This document shows, one piece after another, positions 21,922 through 32,136 of a stretch of DNA of 64,000 nucleotides. The stretch lies in assembly GCF_000633935.1 (NCBI RefSeq), contig NZ_KK214996.1:297729-361728 (forward strand), read 5' to 3'. The stretch is from Ectothiorhodospira haloalkaliphila ATCC 51935 (GTDB lineage: Bacteria; Pseudomonadota; Gammaproteobacteria; Ectothiorhodospirales; Ectothiorhodospiraceae). The translations under genes and the position numbers were made by a program. The notes beneath the pieces were generated by a model. It was not told the DNA's origin. It made no database searches and was given only the letters and a program-made list of their open reading frames with translations. The stretch's first letter is position 1. Each line of letters starts with the position of its first letter.

Positions 21922-23277
21922 TCAGCGGATGTAATCGAACAAGGTCAGGCGCGCCACCTGGGTGTACGACTGCTGCGCTGCCTGCAAACCCACCTGCTGC
22001 AGGTTGAAGCGGCTGATGGCCTCGGCATAGTCCAGGTCGCGGATCTCGGAGATGGTGGTCTCCAGCTGCAGGATCTGATCCCGGTTGAGGTTATCCTGGT
22101 TCTCCAGGGCATTGAGACGCGCACCCACGGTGGCACGGGTGTCCAGGACATGGCCCAGGGCGTTGTCCAGTTCGGACAGGCCGCAATTGATGGCGTTGTT
22201 CACCGGGGCGGTGCTGGTGCCCACGGGGGAATTCAGGGCATCAATAATTTTCTGGACGCCGGTGAAGAGGCTCTGGGGTTCGGAAGGACGGATGGTGAAC
22301 GCGTCATCTCCAGCCGGAGTGCCCTTGATGTCGAAGCTGATGCCATTGAACGCAATGGATTCGCCACTTTTAAAAGGCACGTCCGTGGGCAACTCGTTCA
22401 GACCAAGGGCAATTTGATCAGCCTCCTCCAGGATCGCTTCGCCCGCAGGATCTCCAGGACCCAGGAATTCACCATCAGCGTTGAAGGCTTGAACCGAGTA
22501 GTTCTCTCCACCGTCGTCAAAAACCACTTTGTAGTAACTGACCGATTCAACGAACGGGGGGTCAGGGTCGGGTGGGGTTATCTCGACTTCAGCAGCCAAA
22601 GCGTCCTGCCAGTCTCCGCGATCCACCACGCTTCCCGCACTGATCACCCCTGACCCGGTGTTACCATCACCAGGCAGAGTGGTGAAGGTTCCATTCCCGT
22701 CCTTCAGCGCCCCGGACACACCCGCATCCCCAAACACCTGATTACCCGGATCCCCTACCGCCATCTTGCGCACGGGGCTGATGTCCACCTGCCGGGCCTT
22801 ATCATCCCCCTGATACTCCACCTCACCATTCTTCATGACAAAAGGCTGGGTCTGGGACTTGTAACCCGCGAACAGGTACTCCCCGTTGGCATCGCGGGTG
22901 TTACCCAGATCGACCAGGGAGTTGAGCACCTGCTGCATTTCACCGGCGATGTAGCGCCGGGTTTCGTCGGTTTCCGTGGCGTTATTGGCTTTCACGGAGA
23001 GTTCGCGGATGCGCTGCAGGCCATCGCCCACGGAGGCCAGGGTGACCTCGGTGAGGCGCAGGCGCTGCTCGGCCAGGCCGCCGTTGCGCTGGAACTGTTT
23101 GGTTTGCTCGATACGGCTCTCGAACTGCAGGGCCTGAACACTGCCACTGGGGTCGTCCGACGGCGATAGGATGCGGCGCCCGGTGCCCAACTGGTTCTGG
23201 GTGCGAGAGATCTCGGCCTGCTGGCGCTGAATCACGTCGATGCCGTTCTGGAAAATCTGGCTGGTGGATATCCTCAT
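21922..23277 (-). CDS. flgL: Flagellar hook-filament junction protein FlgL
   Basis: HAP3, the second junction protein between hook and filament. 451 residues. The N-terminal flagellin-like helix region (MRISTSQIFQNGIDVIQRQQ, and SPSDDPSGSVQAL) and the C-terminal helices (ENQDNLNRDQILQLETTISEIRDLDYAEAISRFN) flank a variable domain (about 190-380) rich in acidic residues. It is the last gene of the flgBCDEFGHIJKL block, 3 bases after flgK. Confidence 0.95.
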   Translation of the reverse strand: MRISTSQIFQNGIDVIQRQQAEISRTQNQLGTGRRILSPSDDPSGSVQALQFESRIEQTKQFQRNGGLAEQRLRLTEVTLASVGDGLQRIRELSVKANNATETDETRRYIAGEMQQVLNSLVDLGNTRDANGEYLFAGYKSQTQPFVMKNGEVEYQGDDKARQVDISPVRKMAVGDPGNQVFGDAGVSGALKDGNGTFTTLPGDGNTGSGVISAGSVVDRGDWQDALAAEVEITPPDPDPPFVESVSYYKVVFDDGGENYSVQAFNADGEFLGPGDPAGEAILEEADQIALGLNELPTDVPFKSGESIAFNGISFDIKGTPAGDDAFTIRPSEPQSLFTGVQKIIDALNSPVGTSTAPVNNAINCGLSELDNALGHVLDTRATVGARLNALENQDNLNRDQILQLETTISEIRDLDYAEAISRFNLQQVGLQAAQQSYTQVARLTLFDYIR

Positions 23278-23280
23278 GAC

Positions 23281-25146
23281 TTAACGCCTCGCTACACCGA
23301 TGAGGGTGTCAAACAGGGTGCTGGTCACGGCGATGACCTGCGCCGATGCCTGGTAGGCCTGCTGGAACTTCAGCAGGTTGGCTGCCTCCTCATCGAGATT
23401 CACCCCGGAGAGACTCTCCCGCTGGGCCTTGGCATCCGCCAGCAGCCGCGCCTGGGAATCGGCAGCCACCTGGGTCTGACGGGTCTTGGTGCCCACCTTG
23501 CCGATCAGGCCGTTGTAGGTGTCCTCAATGGAGCTCTTGCCGCCGTCCAGGTACCCGGTGGCCTGTACCTGTGCCAGAGCCAGGCCGTTGCGGTTGTCGC
23601 CGGGGCCCGGGTCCGTGTTGCGGTTAAGTTTGACATCCCCCGGGCCTGCAGGGTCATCTGAGCGCACCACAAGTTCGATGCCCTCACTCACTGCTTTCCA
23701 AACACCTGCACCCGCGGATATCTCAGTAAAATCGCCGGATGCAAAATTCACCTCGTCAGTGCCCATCGGAGGCAGTGCTGATGGATCCACCACACTTAAG
23801 GAATCGATTGCAGGTGCGGAATCGTCAGGCAACCAACCAGCTGCGGCCGCAAGCTTGTCCGGCTCGGTGATATTCACCTGCATCTGCTGCGCCGCATTAC
23901 GGGTTGGGCGGATCAGGAAGCTATCACCCTCATCTGCCCCTCCTGTGGGCTCATCAATCAACATACCCGCAACGCGCACCGGATCACCACTGGTGAAATC
24001 AAGCGTTTGTGGCGAACTGCCGGGAACGGTATTCAAGACCCAATTGCCACCCTCACGGGTCATACGGTAATCCCGACTCGTCAATTCAGATAGACCCTCT
24101 GGATCGATAGTCACCTTGGGTTTCTCAGCAGTATTTCCAGAAGCCGATAAAACTTCAGGTCGAGGCACTTTAAAAAACGCCTCCCCCGGATTGCCATCCA
24201 GATCCAGTCCCGCCTGGTGCTGATTGTTGAACCCCACAGCAACGGCAACGGCGACCCTGCCCAATTCATTCTGAGCCTCGTCCAGGACTGAGCTGCGTAG
24301 CTCCAGCAGACCGCCCAGTTTGCCGCCCGAGATCAGGTTGGTCACATTGGTCTTGGTGCCCCCTTGCGCACCAAAATTCACCTCCAGAGGCGAACCCGGG
24401 GGAATACGACTTGTAGACAACGGCGTGGCCTTGTTACCCAGTACCACACCCTGTCCACGACCAATGAAGACGTTCATGGAGCCATCGTCCTGGATCGTGG
24501 TTCTCACGTCCACGAACTTGGACATTTCCAGCACCATCTGATCCCGCTTGTCCAGCAGGTCATTGGGCGGCTGACCGCGACCCTGGGCGGCCACGATCTG
24601 CTGATTCAGCTTGGCAATGGAATCGGCATAGCCATTGACCTCGTCCACCCCCGAGCCGATCTGGCCATCCACGATGGTCTGCTGATCCTTGAGCCGCTGA
24701 TCCAGGAACTTGAAACGGTCCACCAGTGACTCCGCCTCCGAGATCAACACGGTGCGATTGGCACTGGAGGTGGGATCATTGGCCAGCTCCTGGGTGGCCG
24801 AGAAGAATTGCTGCAAGCCAGGGGACAAGCCCGCGGCCGGATCAGCCAGGAGGTTATCCACCCGGCTGATGAAATCTCGCTGCGTATTGTAATACTCGCT
24901 GCTGGTCGTGTTGTTGCGCAGCTGAGTCTGCACGAACTCGTCGTACATCCGCCTGACTGTGTTGACATCCACCCCCCGGCCCACATAGCCCGCCCCGGAA
25001 AACTGAGCCGGGCGCGTGCCCTGCTCCGTCCGCTGGCGACTGTAGCCCTCGGTATTGACGTTGGCGATGTTGTGGCCGGTGGTGTCCAGCGCACGCTGCG
25101 CCGCATTGAGCCCGGAGGTGGCGATACCAAAGAGTCCCGCACTCAT
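23281..25146 (-). CDS. flgK: Flagellar hook-associated protein 1 FlgK
   Basis: HAP1, the first hook-filament junction protein. 621 residues. The N-terminal rod/hook signature LFGIATSGLNAAQRALDTTGHNIANVNTEGYSRQ and the C-terminal heptad region (SGVNLDEEAANLLKFQQAYQASAQVI) are intact, with a variable exposed middle (about 330-510). It directly precedes flgL. Confidence 0.96.
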   Translation of the reverse strand: MSAGLFGIATSGLNAAQRALDTTGHNIANVNTEGYSRQRTEQGTRPAQFSGAGYVGRGVDVNTVRRMYDEFVQTQLRNNTTSSEYYNTQRDFISRVDNLLADPAAGLSPGLQQFFSATQELANDPTSSANRTVLISEAESLVDRFKFLDQRLKDQQTIVDGQIGSGVDEVNGYADSIAKLNQQIVAAQGRGQPPNDLLDKRDQMVLEMSKFVDVRTTIQDDGSMNVFIGRGQGVVLGNKATPLSTSRIPPGSPLEVNFGAQGGTKTNVTNLISGGKLGGLLELRSSVLDEAQNELGRVAVAVAVGFNNQHQAGLDLDGNPGEAFFKVPRPEVLSASGNTAEKPKVTIDPEGLSELTSRDYRMTREGGNWVLNTVPGSSPQTLDFTSGDPVRVAGMLIDEPTGGADEGDSFLIRPTRNAAQQMQVNITEPDKLAAAAGWLPDDSAPAIDSLSVVDPSALPPMGTDEVNFASGDFTEISAGAGVWKAVSEGIELVVRSDDPAGPGDVKLNRNTDPGPGDNRNGLALAQVQATGYLDGGKSSIEDTYNGLIGKVGTKTRQTQVAADSQARLLADAKAQRESLSGVNLDEEAANLLKFQQAYQASAQVIAVTSTLFDTLIGVARR

Positions 25147-25213
25147 GATGCCCTCCTGGCGGCAATCCGCAGTGTGAAGTGAATGGGGTGCATGAACATG
25201 ATCGTTACCTCCT

Positions 25214-26215
25214 TCAGGATAGCGGCCGCTCGCCGCCAGACTTGAATCCGGCCAGGGTGTCGCTGAGCGTGCCGCGCCGCATGATGTTCAGAATCTTGTC
25301 TGCGTAGTCGGGGTCGGTGGCGTAACCTGCATCCTGCAAGCCGCGCACATACTGTTCCGGATCACCCGCAGCCTCCAGCGCATGCCGGTAGCGGGGGTTA
25401 CTGCGCAGGAAATCCACATAGTCTTCAAAGCTCTCTGCCACGCTGCCATAAGAGCGGAACTGGGCCCGCTGCATCTCCGGGATGTCCTGCACGTATTCCA
25501 GGGTCTGCACCGTCACCCGATCCCCCTGCCAGCGACCATCGGCCTTGATGCCGAACAGGTTGTGGCTGCTGCGCCCGTCCCCATGCTGGATCACATGCTG
25601 CCCCCAGCCTGTTTCCAGGGCGGACTGGGCCACCAGCACCTCGGGGGCCACACCCAGTTCGGCGGCGGCCTGCTGTGCATGGGGCCAGACGTCACGGATG
25701 AACTCCTGCGGGGACCGGGGCGACCAGGAACCATCGCCGCCGGCCGGCCCTGCCTTACTCGTGCCCTGACCTGGTTTCATACCGTCAGCCTCCGGGGTAT
25801 CGTGACGACCCATGGATGCAGCCGGTGCCGCCATGGCCGCCTCGATGGCGGCGCGCAGGGCGGGCACCCGATGCGTGGGCATTTGCAATTCCCGGTCGTC
25901 GTCGCGACGTGCCTCGGGGCCTGCCAACTGCCGCGCCACCTGCTCACGCAGACCGATGCCCTCCCCCCGGGCCATATCCAGAGCCACCTGCTGATCAAAC
26001 ATGCCCTCGAACATGCGGGTCTGATCACTGCTGAGCAGGCCTTCCGCCGGCGCGGCGGCGCGCATGCTCTTGATCATCATCTGAATGAACAGGGCCTCGA
26101 ACTGCCGCGCCACCTCATCGGCCGCCTCGGGCGACTGACTCTGCACACGCCCCCGCAACTCACTCAGACCTGCGATGTCGGTGTAGTTGAAGCTATCGGC
26201 AATGTAGGCGTTCAT
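25214..26215 (-). CDS. flgJ: Peptidoglycan hydrolase / rod-capping protein FlgJ
   Basis: Caps the growing rod and cuts the cell wall for rod passage. 333 residues in two parts. The N-terminal rod-binding domain is at about 30-100 (ARQFEALFIQMMIKSMRAA, FDQQVALDMARGEGIGL). After a low-complexity linker comes a C-terminal glucosaminidase domain (about 170-320) with the catalytic glutamate in AQSALETGWGQ, plus HNLFGIKAD. This two-domain form is the beta/gammaproteobacterial type. It sits 21 bases after flgI. Confidence 0.95.
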   Translation of the reverse strand: MNAYIADSFNYTDIAGLSELRGRVQSQSPEAADEVARQFEALFIQMMIKSMRAAAPAEGLLSSDQTRMFEGMFDQQVALDMARGEGIGLREQVARQLAGPEARRDDDRELQMPTHRVPALRAAIEAAMAAPAASMGRHDTPEADGMKPGQGTSKAGPAGGDGSWSPRSPQEFIRDVWPHAQQAAAELGVAPEVLVAQSALETGWGQHVIQHGDGRSSHNLFGIKADGRWQGDRVTVQTLEYVQDIPEMQRAQFRSYGSVAESFEDYVDFLRSNPRYRHALEAAGDPEQYVRGLQDAGYATDPDYADKILNIMRRGTLSDTLAGFKSGGERPLS

Positions 26216-26236
26216 GGCAGCGCTCCCCGTCCCGGA

Positions 26237-27364
26237 TCAGATGATGACCAACTGGGCCCGCAGGGCACCGGATTCACGCAGGGCTTCCAGAATGGACACC
26301 AGATCTCCCGGGGCAGCCCCCACCTCGTTGACCGCGCGCACGATCTCATCCAGGGTCACGCCGGGGTCGAACAGGAACATGCGGGCATCCTCCTGAATCA
26401 CCTCAATGTCGGTCTGCGGGGTGACCACGGTCTCGCCGGCAGCGAACGGCGCAGGTTGCGTCACCTGCGGTCGTTCCGTGATGGTCACGATGAGGTTGCC
26501 GTGAGACACGGCAGCCGGGCTCACGCGCACATTGCTGCCGATCACCACCGTGCCGGTACGCGAGTTGACGATCACCTTGGCTGGCGGCTCTCCGGGCTGT
26601 ACCCGCAGGTTCTCCAGCATGGAGATGAAGGTGACCCGCTGGCCTGGATCCTGAGGGGCACTCACCCGCACCGAGGAGCCGTCCACCGGATGGGCCGTGC
26701 CCGGACCCATGGTGTCGTTGATGACATCGCTGAGCCGGTTGGCAGTGGTGAAGTCGTGGCGATGCAGATTGAGCGTGACGTGATTGCCCCGGGCAAAACC
26801 GGATGGCACCTCCCGCTCCACCGTGGCCCCATTGGGAATGCGGCCCACACTGGGCACATTCACGGTCACCCGGGAGCCGTCGGCCCCTTCCACACCCAGC
26901 CCACCCACGGCCAGGTTGCCCTGGGCGATGGCGTAGGTGCGGCCATCAGCACCCTTCATGGGTGTCATGAGCAGACTGCCACCGCGCAGACTGCCGGCAT
27001 TGCCGATGGAAGAAACGGTCACATCAATCGTCTGACCAGGCTTGGCAAAAGGAGGCAGGTCCGCATGCACCATGACAGCGGCCACGTTGCGCAGCTGTGG
27101 ATTCACATTGGGCGGGATGGTCACACCCAACTGACCCAGCATGTTCTTGAGGCTTTGCACCGTGAAGGGGGCCTGGGTGGTCTGGTCACCCGAGCCATCC
27201 AGACCCACCACCAGGCCGTAGCCGATGAGCTGGTTGCTGCGCACCCCATCCACCGAAGCCAGGTCCTTGACCCGATCAGCGGCGTCCACAGAGGCCGGCA
27301 GGATCAGGCCCAGGGACATCAACGCCAGGGCCCAGACGATCAGCAATGTGCGTATGGGTTTCAT
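26237..27364 (-). CDS. flgI: Flagellar P-ring protein FlgI
   Basis: Forms the periplasmic P-ring around the rod. 375 residues with a cleavable signal peptide (about 1-28, hydrophobic [24 protein letters not shown]). Family blocks [51 protein letters not shown] and [22 protein letters not shown] are present. It lies between flgH and flgJ. Confidence 0.96.
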   Translation of the reverse strand: MKPIRTLLIVWALALMSLGLILPASVDAADRVKDLASVDGVRSNQLIGYGLVVGLDGSGDQTTQAPFTVQSLKNMLGQLGVTIPPNVNPQLRNVAAVMVHADLPPFAKPGQTIDVTVSSIGNAGSLRGGSLLMTPMKGADGRTYAIAQGNLAVGGLGVEGADGSRVTVNVPSVGRIPNGATVEREVPSGFARGNHVTLNLHRHDFTTANRLSDVINDTMGPGTAHPVDGSSVRVSAPQDPGQRVTFISMLENLRVQPGEPPAKVIVNSRTGTVVIGSNVRVSPAAVSHGNLIVTITERPQVTQPAPFAAGETVVTPQTDIEVIQEDARMFLFDPGVTLDEIVRAVNEVGAAPGDLVSILEALRESGALRAQLVII

Positions 27365-27377
27365 GATCGGATCTCCC

Positions 27378-28112
27378 CTAGAAGGGCCACACGGGGCTGT
27401 TGAAGAATCGCGTCAACCAGCCGGGATTGTTGCTGTCCGCCAGCGTGCCCCTGCCGCCATAGGCCACCTGGGCATCGGCGATCTGGTTGGAGTTCACCGT
27501 GTTGTCGGCGCGGATATCCACCGGCCGCACGATGCCCCGCAGGCGGATGTATTCCTGGCCCTGGTTGATCTGCAGCCACTTTTCCCCCTGCACCACCAGA
27601 TTGCCGTTGGGCAGGACCTCGGAGACCATCACCGTGATGGAGCCATCCAACTGGTTGCTCTGGGCCGAATCGCCCTCCCCCTCAAAGCTTCGGGAACCGC
27701 TCACGGAGGCATCCAGGATCGGCACACCACCGCGGGTGACCGGGCGACCCAGCACCGTGGGGTTATTCATGTTCACATTGGAGTCCTTGCTGGTGGAGGT
27801 ACTCGCGGACTTGCGAGCCTGAGTCCGCTCTGCCAGCACCACCGTGAGCACATCCCCCACCTGGCGGGCCTTGTAGTCGGCAAACAGGCCCTGGTTGGAG
27901 GCGGGCTGGAAGATGGCGCCGTTATTCTGTTCCGGTGGCAGCGGCTGGGGCGGTGTGATGGCGGTAAATTGCGCGTCATCACCGCGTTCCACCGGCGTCA
28001 TGGTGGCGCAACCGCTCATCAACAAGGACAACAGGACCATGACCAGCCCCAGTCGCTGAAGACCGGGCCCACCTCTAATGCCATATTCTTTCGTGGATAC
28101 CTGACTGTTCAT
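27378..28112 (-). CDS. flgH: Flagellar L-ring lipoprotein FlgH
   Basis: Outer-membrane L-ring lipoprotein. 244 residues. The hydrophobic signal ends in the lipobox LMSGC (cysteine about residue 35). The mature part has [27 protein letters not shown] and the C-terminal [17 protein letters not shown] typical of the family. The N-terminal region before the signal is rather long (about 20 polar residues), so the start could lie further in. Confidence 0.95.
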   Translation of the reverse strand: MNSQVSTKEYGIRGGPGLQRLGLVMVLLSLLMSGCATMTPVERGDDAQFTAITPPQPLPPEQNNGAIFQPASNQGLFADYKARQVGDVLTVVLAERTQARKSASTSTSKDSNVNMNNPTVLGRPVTRGGVPILDASVSGSRSFEGEGDSAQSNQLDGSITVMVSEVLPNGNLVVQGEKWLQINQGQEYIRLRGIVRPVDIRADNTVNSNQIADAQVAYGGRGTLADSNNPGWLTRFFNSPVWPF

Positions 28113-28149
28113 GGCCTTGCCCCTTGATTACCGCGATACATCGACCTGG

Positions 28150-28938
28150 TTACAGATTCTGGTTGAGGAACTGCATCATCTGGTCGGAGGTGGAGATGGA
28201 CTTGGAATTGATCTCGTAGGCCCGCTGGGTCTCGATCATGTTCACCAGTTCCTCGGCAATATTGACGTTGGAACTCTCCAGGGAGCCCTGCATGAGCCGA
28301 CCCAGGCCGTCCTGGCCAGGGTTGCCCTGCTGGGGTGCACCACTGGCAGCGGTCTCCACGAACAGGTTCTGCCCCACCGGCTCCAGGCCGGCGGGATTCA
28401 CGAAATCCGCCAACTGGATGTTGCCCACTTCCACCGGGGCTGCTTCCTCACCGGCCAGGGTGGCGCTGACGATGCCGTCCTGACTGATATGGATGCTCTT
28501 GGTGCCTTCGGGGATGAAAATGCCCGGCTGCAACTCATAACCATTGGACATCACCATCTGACCATCTGCATTCAGCTGGAAGCTGCCATCCCGGGTGTAG
28601 GCCACGTTGCCCTCCGGGGTGAGGATCTCGAAGAATCCCCGCCCCTGGATGGAAACATCCAGAGCGTTGTCCGTCTGGGTGTGATTGCCCTGGGTGAAGA
28701 TCTTGTCGGTGGCCACGGTGCGCACCCCCACCCCGGTCATCAGTCCCGTGGGCAACTGGTTGTTCTGGGCCTCCTGGGCACCGGGTTGGCGGATGGTCTG
28801 ATAGATCAGATCCTCGAAAGAGGCACGCCCCTTCTTGAAGGCCGTGGTGTTCACGTTGGCCAGGTTGTTGGACACCACATTCATGCGGGTCTGCTGAGCA
28901 TCCAGGCCAGTCTTTGAAATCCAGAGTGCTTGATTCAT
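28150..28938 (-). CDS. flgG: Flagellar distal rod protein FlgG
   Basis: Forms the distal rod. 262 residues, standard length. The N-terminal rod motif (ALWISKTGLDAQQTRMNVVSNNLANVNTTAFKKG) and C-terminal motif (GSLESSNVNIAEELVNMIETQRAYEINSKSI) are both present, with QGRGFFEI in the middle. It lies between flgF and flgH. Confidence 0.97.
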   Translation of the reverse strand: MNQALWISKTGLDAQQTRMNVVSNNLANVNTTAFKKGRASFEDLIYQTIRQPGAQEAQNNQLPTGLMTGVGVRTVATDKIFTQGNHTQTDNALDVSIQGRGFFEILTPEGNVAYTRDGSFQLNADGQMVMSNGYELQPGIFIPEGTKSIHISQDGIVSATLAGEEAAPVEVGNIQLADFVNPAGLEPVGQNLFVETAASGAPQQGNPGQDGLGRLMQGSLESSNVNIAEELVNMIETQRAYEINSKSISTSDQMMQFLNQNL

Positions 28939-28961
28939 GACGAGAGTCTCCTGGCTGGGCC

Positions 28962-29702
28962 TTAGGAGATGCGCAGCAGTTGTGCACTGCTACGATCCAG
29001 TTCTTCGGCGGTCTTCATGAGTTTCACCTGTGTCTCGAAATTACGAGACAACTCGATCATGTTGACCATGGCTTCCACCGTGTTCACATTGCTGCCTTCC
29101 AGCATCCCGGACTGCAGCCTCACCTGGGCATCCGCCGGCTCAATGGCACCGTCGGCGCGACGGAACAGGCCATCCTCCCCGCGCTCCAGATCCTGACCAT
29201 TCGGGTTCACCAGCTTCACGCGGCCCACCTCGGCCAGGACATTGGGTTCCTGTCCCAGCGGACGCACGCTGATGGTGCCGTCGCCGCCGATGAGGATGGT
29301 CTCGGACGGTGGAATGGCGATGGGTCCGTCATCCCCCAGGACCGGCCGGCCATCTGCGGTGGTCAACAGGCCCACGGCATCCACCTGCAGATTACCGGCC
29401 CGGGTAAAGGCCTCATTGCCATCCACCCCCTGCACCGCGATCCAGCCGTCACCCTGCACCGCCACATCCAGGTCGCGACCGGTGGAGATCTGCGGCCCGT
29501 GGGCAAAATCGGCGCGCATGGATTCCAGCTGGACGTAATCCCGGCTGTCGTACACCGGGCCGCGCATAGGGTGGTTGATGAACGCCTCCAGGTTCTTCTT
29601 GAACCCGGTGGTGCTGGCATTGGCCAGGTTGTGGCTGTTCACTTCCTGGGAATGCGCCGCCTCCCGGGCACCGGTCATGGCGATGTAGAGCATGCGGTCC
29701 AT
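28962..29702 (-). CDS. flgF: Flagellar proximal rod protein FlgF
   Basis: Proximal rod component. 246 residues. It begins DRMLYIAMTGAREAAHSQEVNSHNLANASTTGFKK and ends MLEGSNVNTVEAMVNMIELSRNFETQVKLMKTAEE, both diagnostic for FlgF. It is 22 bases after flgE and 23 before flgG. Confidence 0.97.
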   Translation of the reverse strand: MDRMLYIAMTGAREAAHSQEVNSHNLANASTTGFKKNLEAFINHPMRGPVYDSRDYVQLESMRADFAHGPQISTGRDLDVAVQGDGWIAVQGVDGNEAFTRAGNLQVDAVGLLTTADGRPVLGDDGPIAIPPSETILIGGDGTISVRPLGQEPNVLAEVGRVKLVNPNGQDLERGEDGLFRRADGAIEPADAQVRLQSGMLEGSNVNTVEAMVNMIELSRNFETQVKLMKTAEELDRSSAQLLRIS

Positions 29703-29724
29703 GATGAGGCCTTACCCTTTCCGT

Positions 29725-30963
29725 TTACCGGAGGTTGATGATGGTCTGGGTGATGGTGTCGGCGGTGCTGATCACCTGGGCATTCGCCTGGAAATTCCGC
29801 TGGGCGGTGATCAGGTTGACCAGTTGTTCGGCGATATTGACGTTGGAGTTTTCGAAGGCACCGCCTTGAATCAGGCCGAAACCTGTCTCGCCAGCGCCGC
29901 CCATCAAGGCTTGACCGGATGAAGAGGTTTCCACCCAATTGGTACCGCCCACCGGCTGCAAGCCCTGCGGGTTATCGAAATTGGCGATGGCCACTTGGCC
30001 CAACGAGCGGTTGACACCGTTGGTGAATCTCGCGAAGACGGTGCCATCGGAGTCCACATCCACATCAATGAGCTGCCCAGGAGCAAACCCGTCTTGATTC
30101 AGACGACTGACGCCGAAGCGATCGCCATAGAGGGTGGTTTCGGTGAAATCAACATTGATGTTCAGCGGTTCTGCTGCCCCATTCTCCGGATCAAAACTTA
30201 TTTCGAGGGGAGTACTCGCATCTAAATCCAATGTTCCTTCCGGAGTAAAAACAAGCTCACCCGCCGTTGCACCATCACCATCTATGGGCTGGTCGCCCTT
30301 GAAGGCGCGGACAGCCCACTCGCTATCACCAGTGCGCTGAAAAAACAAAGACACCGTATGCTCTCCCCCCCGGGAATCATAAACAGTCAGGGAGGTGGAC
30401 TCGTTGTACGTGTCTGGTTCGCTGGGTTCAATGTCAACGGATGGATCGTTGTCAGGGTCAGGTGGGATGGTAGGTGCAGCCGCACTAAGATTCATCAAAG
30501 CCTCAATCTCGGAGGTAGCGCGCGGCTCTGCTTCTCCTGTGGTCACACGAATTTCATTCAACTCGCCACTTCGTACCCCGGGGGGATATCCCATCAAATT
30601 CTGCCCGGCGGAATTGACAATAAAGCCATCCTTATCGACCAGAAACTGCCCTGCGCGGGTGTACTCACGGACGTCGTCACGCTCGACCACGAAAAAACCG
30701 CGACCATTCAGGGCAAGGTCCAGATTGTTGTCGGTAAACTCAAGATCTCCCTGATTGAACTGCTGAGAGACAGCCGCCAGATTCACACCGCTGCCGGTGG
30801 CCAGACGCGACACCCCGGTGTATGACAAGGCAAACACGTCGGCAAATTCCGCCCGGGAGCCCTTGAAGCCGGCGGTGGATGAGTTGGAAATATTGTGCCC
30901 GGTCACCTCCAGGTCTTTGGAGGCCGCGTTGATTCCGGTGAGTCCTATGTTGAAAGACGGCAT
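29725..30963 (-). CDS. flgE: Flagellar hook protein FlgE
   Basis: Main structural subunit of the hook. 412 residues. N-terminal FNIGLTGINAASKDLEVTGHNISNSSTAGFKG and C-terminal FENSNVNIAEQLVNLITAQRNFQANAQVISTAD are conserved. The middle (about 150-300) is a variable, strongly acidic surface domain, as expected for a halophilic or alkaliphilic habitat. Confidence 0.97.
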   Translation of the reverse strand: MPSFNIGLTGINAASKDLEVTGHNISNSSTAGFKGSRAEFADVFALSYTGVSRLATGSGVNLAAVSQQFNQGDLEFTDNNLDLALNGRGFFVVERDDVREYTRAGQFLVDKDGFIVNSAGQNLMGYPPGVRSGELNEIRVTTGEAEPRATSEIEALMNLSAAAPTIPPDPDNDPSVDIEPSEPDTYNESTSLTVYDSRGGEHTVSLFFQRTGDSEWAVRAFKGDQPIDGDGATAGELVFTPEGTLDLDASTPLEISFDPENGAAEPLNINVDFTETTLYGDRFGVSRLNQDGFAPGQLIDVDVDSDGTVFARFTNGVNRSLGQVAIANFDNPQGLQPVGGTNWVETSSSGQALMGGAGETGFGLIQGGAFENSNVNIAEQLVNLITAQRNFQANAQVISTADTITQTIINLR

Positions 30964-31005
30964 GATCTAACCCTCAAGTTGTTTGTGCTTCACTGGCCGC
31001 AGGCC

Positions 31006-31683
31006 CTAGCCGATGCGTCGTACCTGGGAGAAATCCATCTCCCCGAAACCTTCAATCTGCAGCTTGATGCCGCCGTTTCTCTGATCCGTTCGCACACTCT
31101 CCACACGTGCGTTCAACAGCAATTCAGGCTGCTCACTGCTGCCATCCCGCACCGCATTTGCACGAAATTCATACACACCCGGCGGTGCCCGCTCTCCCTG
31201 GTCCGTCATGCCATCCCAATGGAATGACTGCATGCCCGAGGCCTGAGCCCCCATGGGGAGGCGCCTGACCAGTGCGCCTGCAGCATCGTAGACACCCACG
31301 GTCACCTCCTCGGCGGAGGACTTGAGATCCAGGGCCCCGCGCACGCCCCCTTCAGGACCGAGGCCGGCCATATCCACAGGCACCAGCACTTCACGATCCA
31401 CCAGGCTTGCCGCCTGCAGGGTCTGGGCCGATTGCACGGACTTGGCGATGCTCTCGAAAGACTTCTGCAACTCACCGATGCCATTCACCGTGCCGAACTG
31501 GGCGATCTGCCCCAGAAAGTCACCGTTTTCCATGGGTTCGAAGGGGTCCTGATTCTGCAGCTGGGTGATCATGAGCTTGAAGAACTCTTCCTGCCCCAAC
31601 TCGTCACGCTTGCCCGTGTTCGCCTTACTGGAGTTTGTCGACGCCAGCCCCAGGCCCTCCAGCATGTTCAAATCAACGCTCAT
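31006..31683 (-). CDS. flgD: Flagellar hook assembly scaffold FlgD
   Basis: Hook cap that directs FlgE polymerisation. 225 residues. The N-terminal LGQEEFFKLMITQLQNQDPFEPMENGDFLGQIAQF motif is diagnostic, and the C-terminal FLG/Tudor-like region has the FHWDGMTDQGERAPPGVYEF segment. It is 42 bases upstream of flgE. Confidence 0.96.
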   Translation of the reverse strand: MSVDLNMLEGLGLASTNSSKANTGKRDELGQEEFFKLMITQLQNQDPFEPMENGDFLGQIAQFGTVNGIGELQKSFESIAKSVQSAQTLQAASLVDREVLVPVDMAGLGPEGGVRGALDLKSSAEEVTVGVYDAAGALVRRLPMGAQASGMQSFHWDGMTDQGERAPPGVYEFRANAVRDGSSEQPELLLNARVESVRTDQRNGGIKLQIEGFGEMDFSQVRRIG

Positions 31684-31696
31684 GGCTCATACCTCC

Positions 31697-32119
31697 TCAG
31701 CCCTGCCCCAACTGCAGCGTGCGCAATAGCAACTGCTTGGTGGTGTTCATCACTTCCACATTGTTCTCGTAACTGCGCGAAGCCGAGATCATGTTGGCCA
31801 TCTCATCCACCATGTTCACGTTGGGCATGAATACATACCCATCCTCGTTGGCCTGAGGATGATGGGGTTCATACTTCACCCGCGCAGGCGCATCGCTCTC
31901 GACGATGTCCATCACGCGAACGGGCATGGTGGAGTTGTTGCCGGGATTGAGTTGATCCATCACCGTCTGGAACACCGGCTGCTTGGAGCGGTAGGCCCCT
32001 TCCTCGGTGGTGCTGGCCACCTGGGCATTGGCCATGTTGCTGGCAATGGTGTTGAGCCTCACGGACTGGGCGCTCAGCGCCGAGCCGGATACATCAAAGA
32101 CCTTGAACATGTTGCTCAT
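31697..32119 (-). CDS. flgC: Flagellar basal-body rod protein FlgC
   Basis: Proximal rod protein. 140 residues. It has VFDVSGSALSAQSVRLNTIASNMANAQV at the N-terminus and PNVNMVDEMANMISASRSYENNVEVMNTTKQLL at the C-terminus. It lies 17 bases after flgB. Confidence 0.96.
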   Translation of the reverse strand: MSNMFKVFDVSGSALSAQSVRLNTIASNMANAQVASTTEEGAYRSKQPVFQTVMDQLNPGNNSTMPVRVMDIVESDAPARVKYEPHHPQANEDGYVFMPNVNMVDEMANMISASRSYENNVEVMNTTKQLLLRTLQLGQG

Positions 32120-32136
32120 GATTCAATTCCCCCGGC

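Noticed and set aside
25382-27403. 673-codon plus-strand frame opposite flgJ-flgI
   Set aside because: It crosses two real flagellar genes and their gap; composition is that of an antisense frame.
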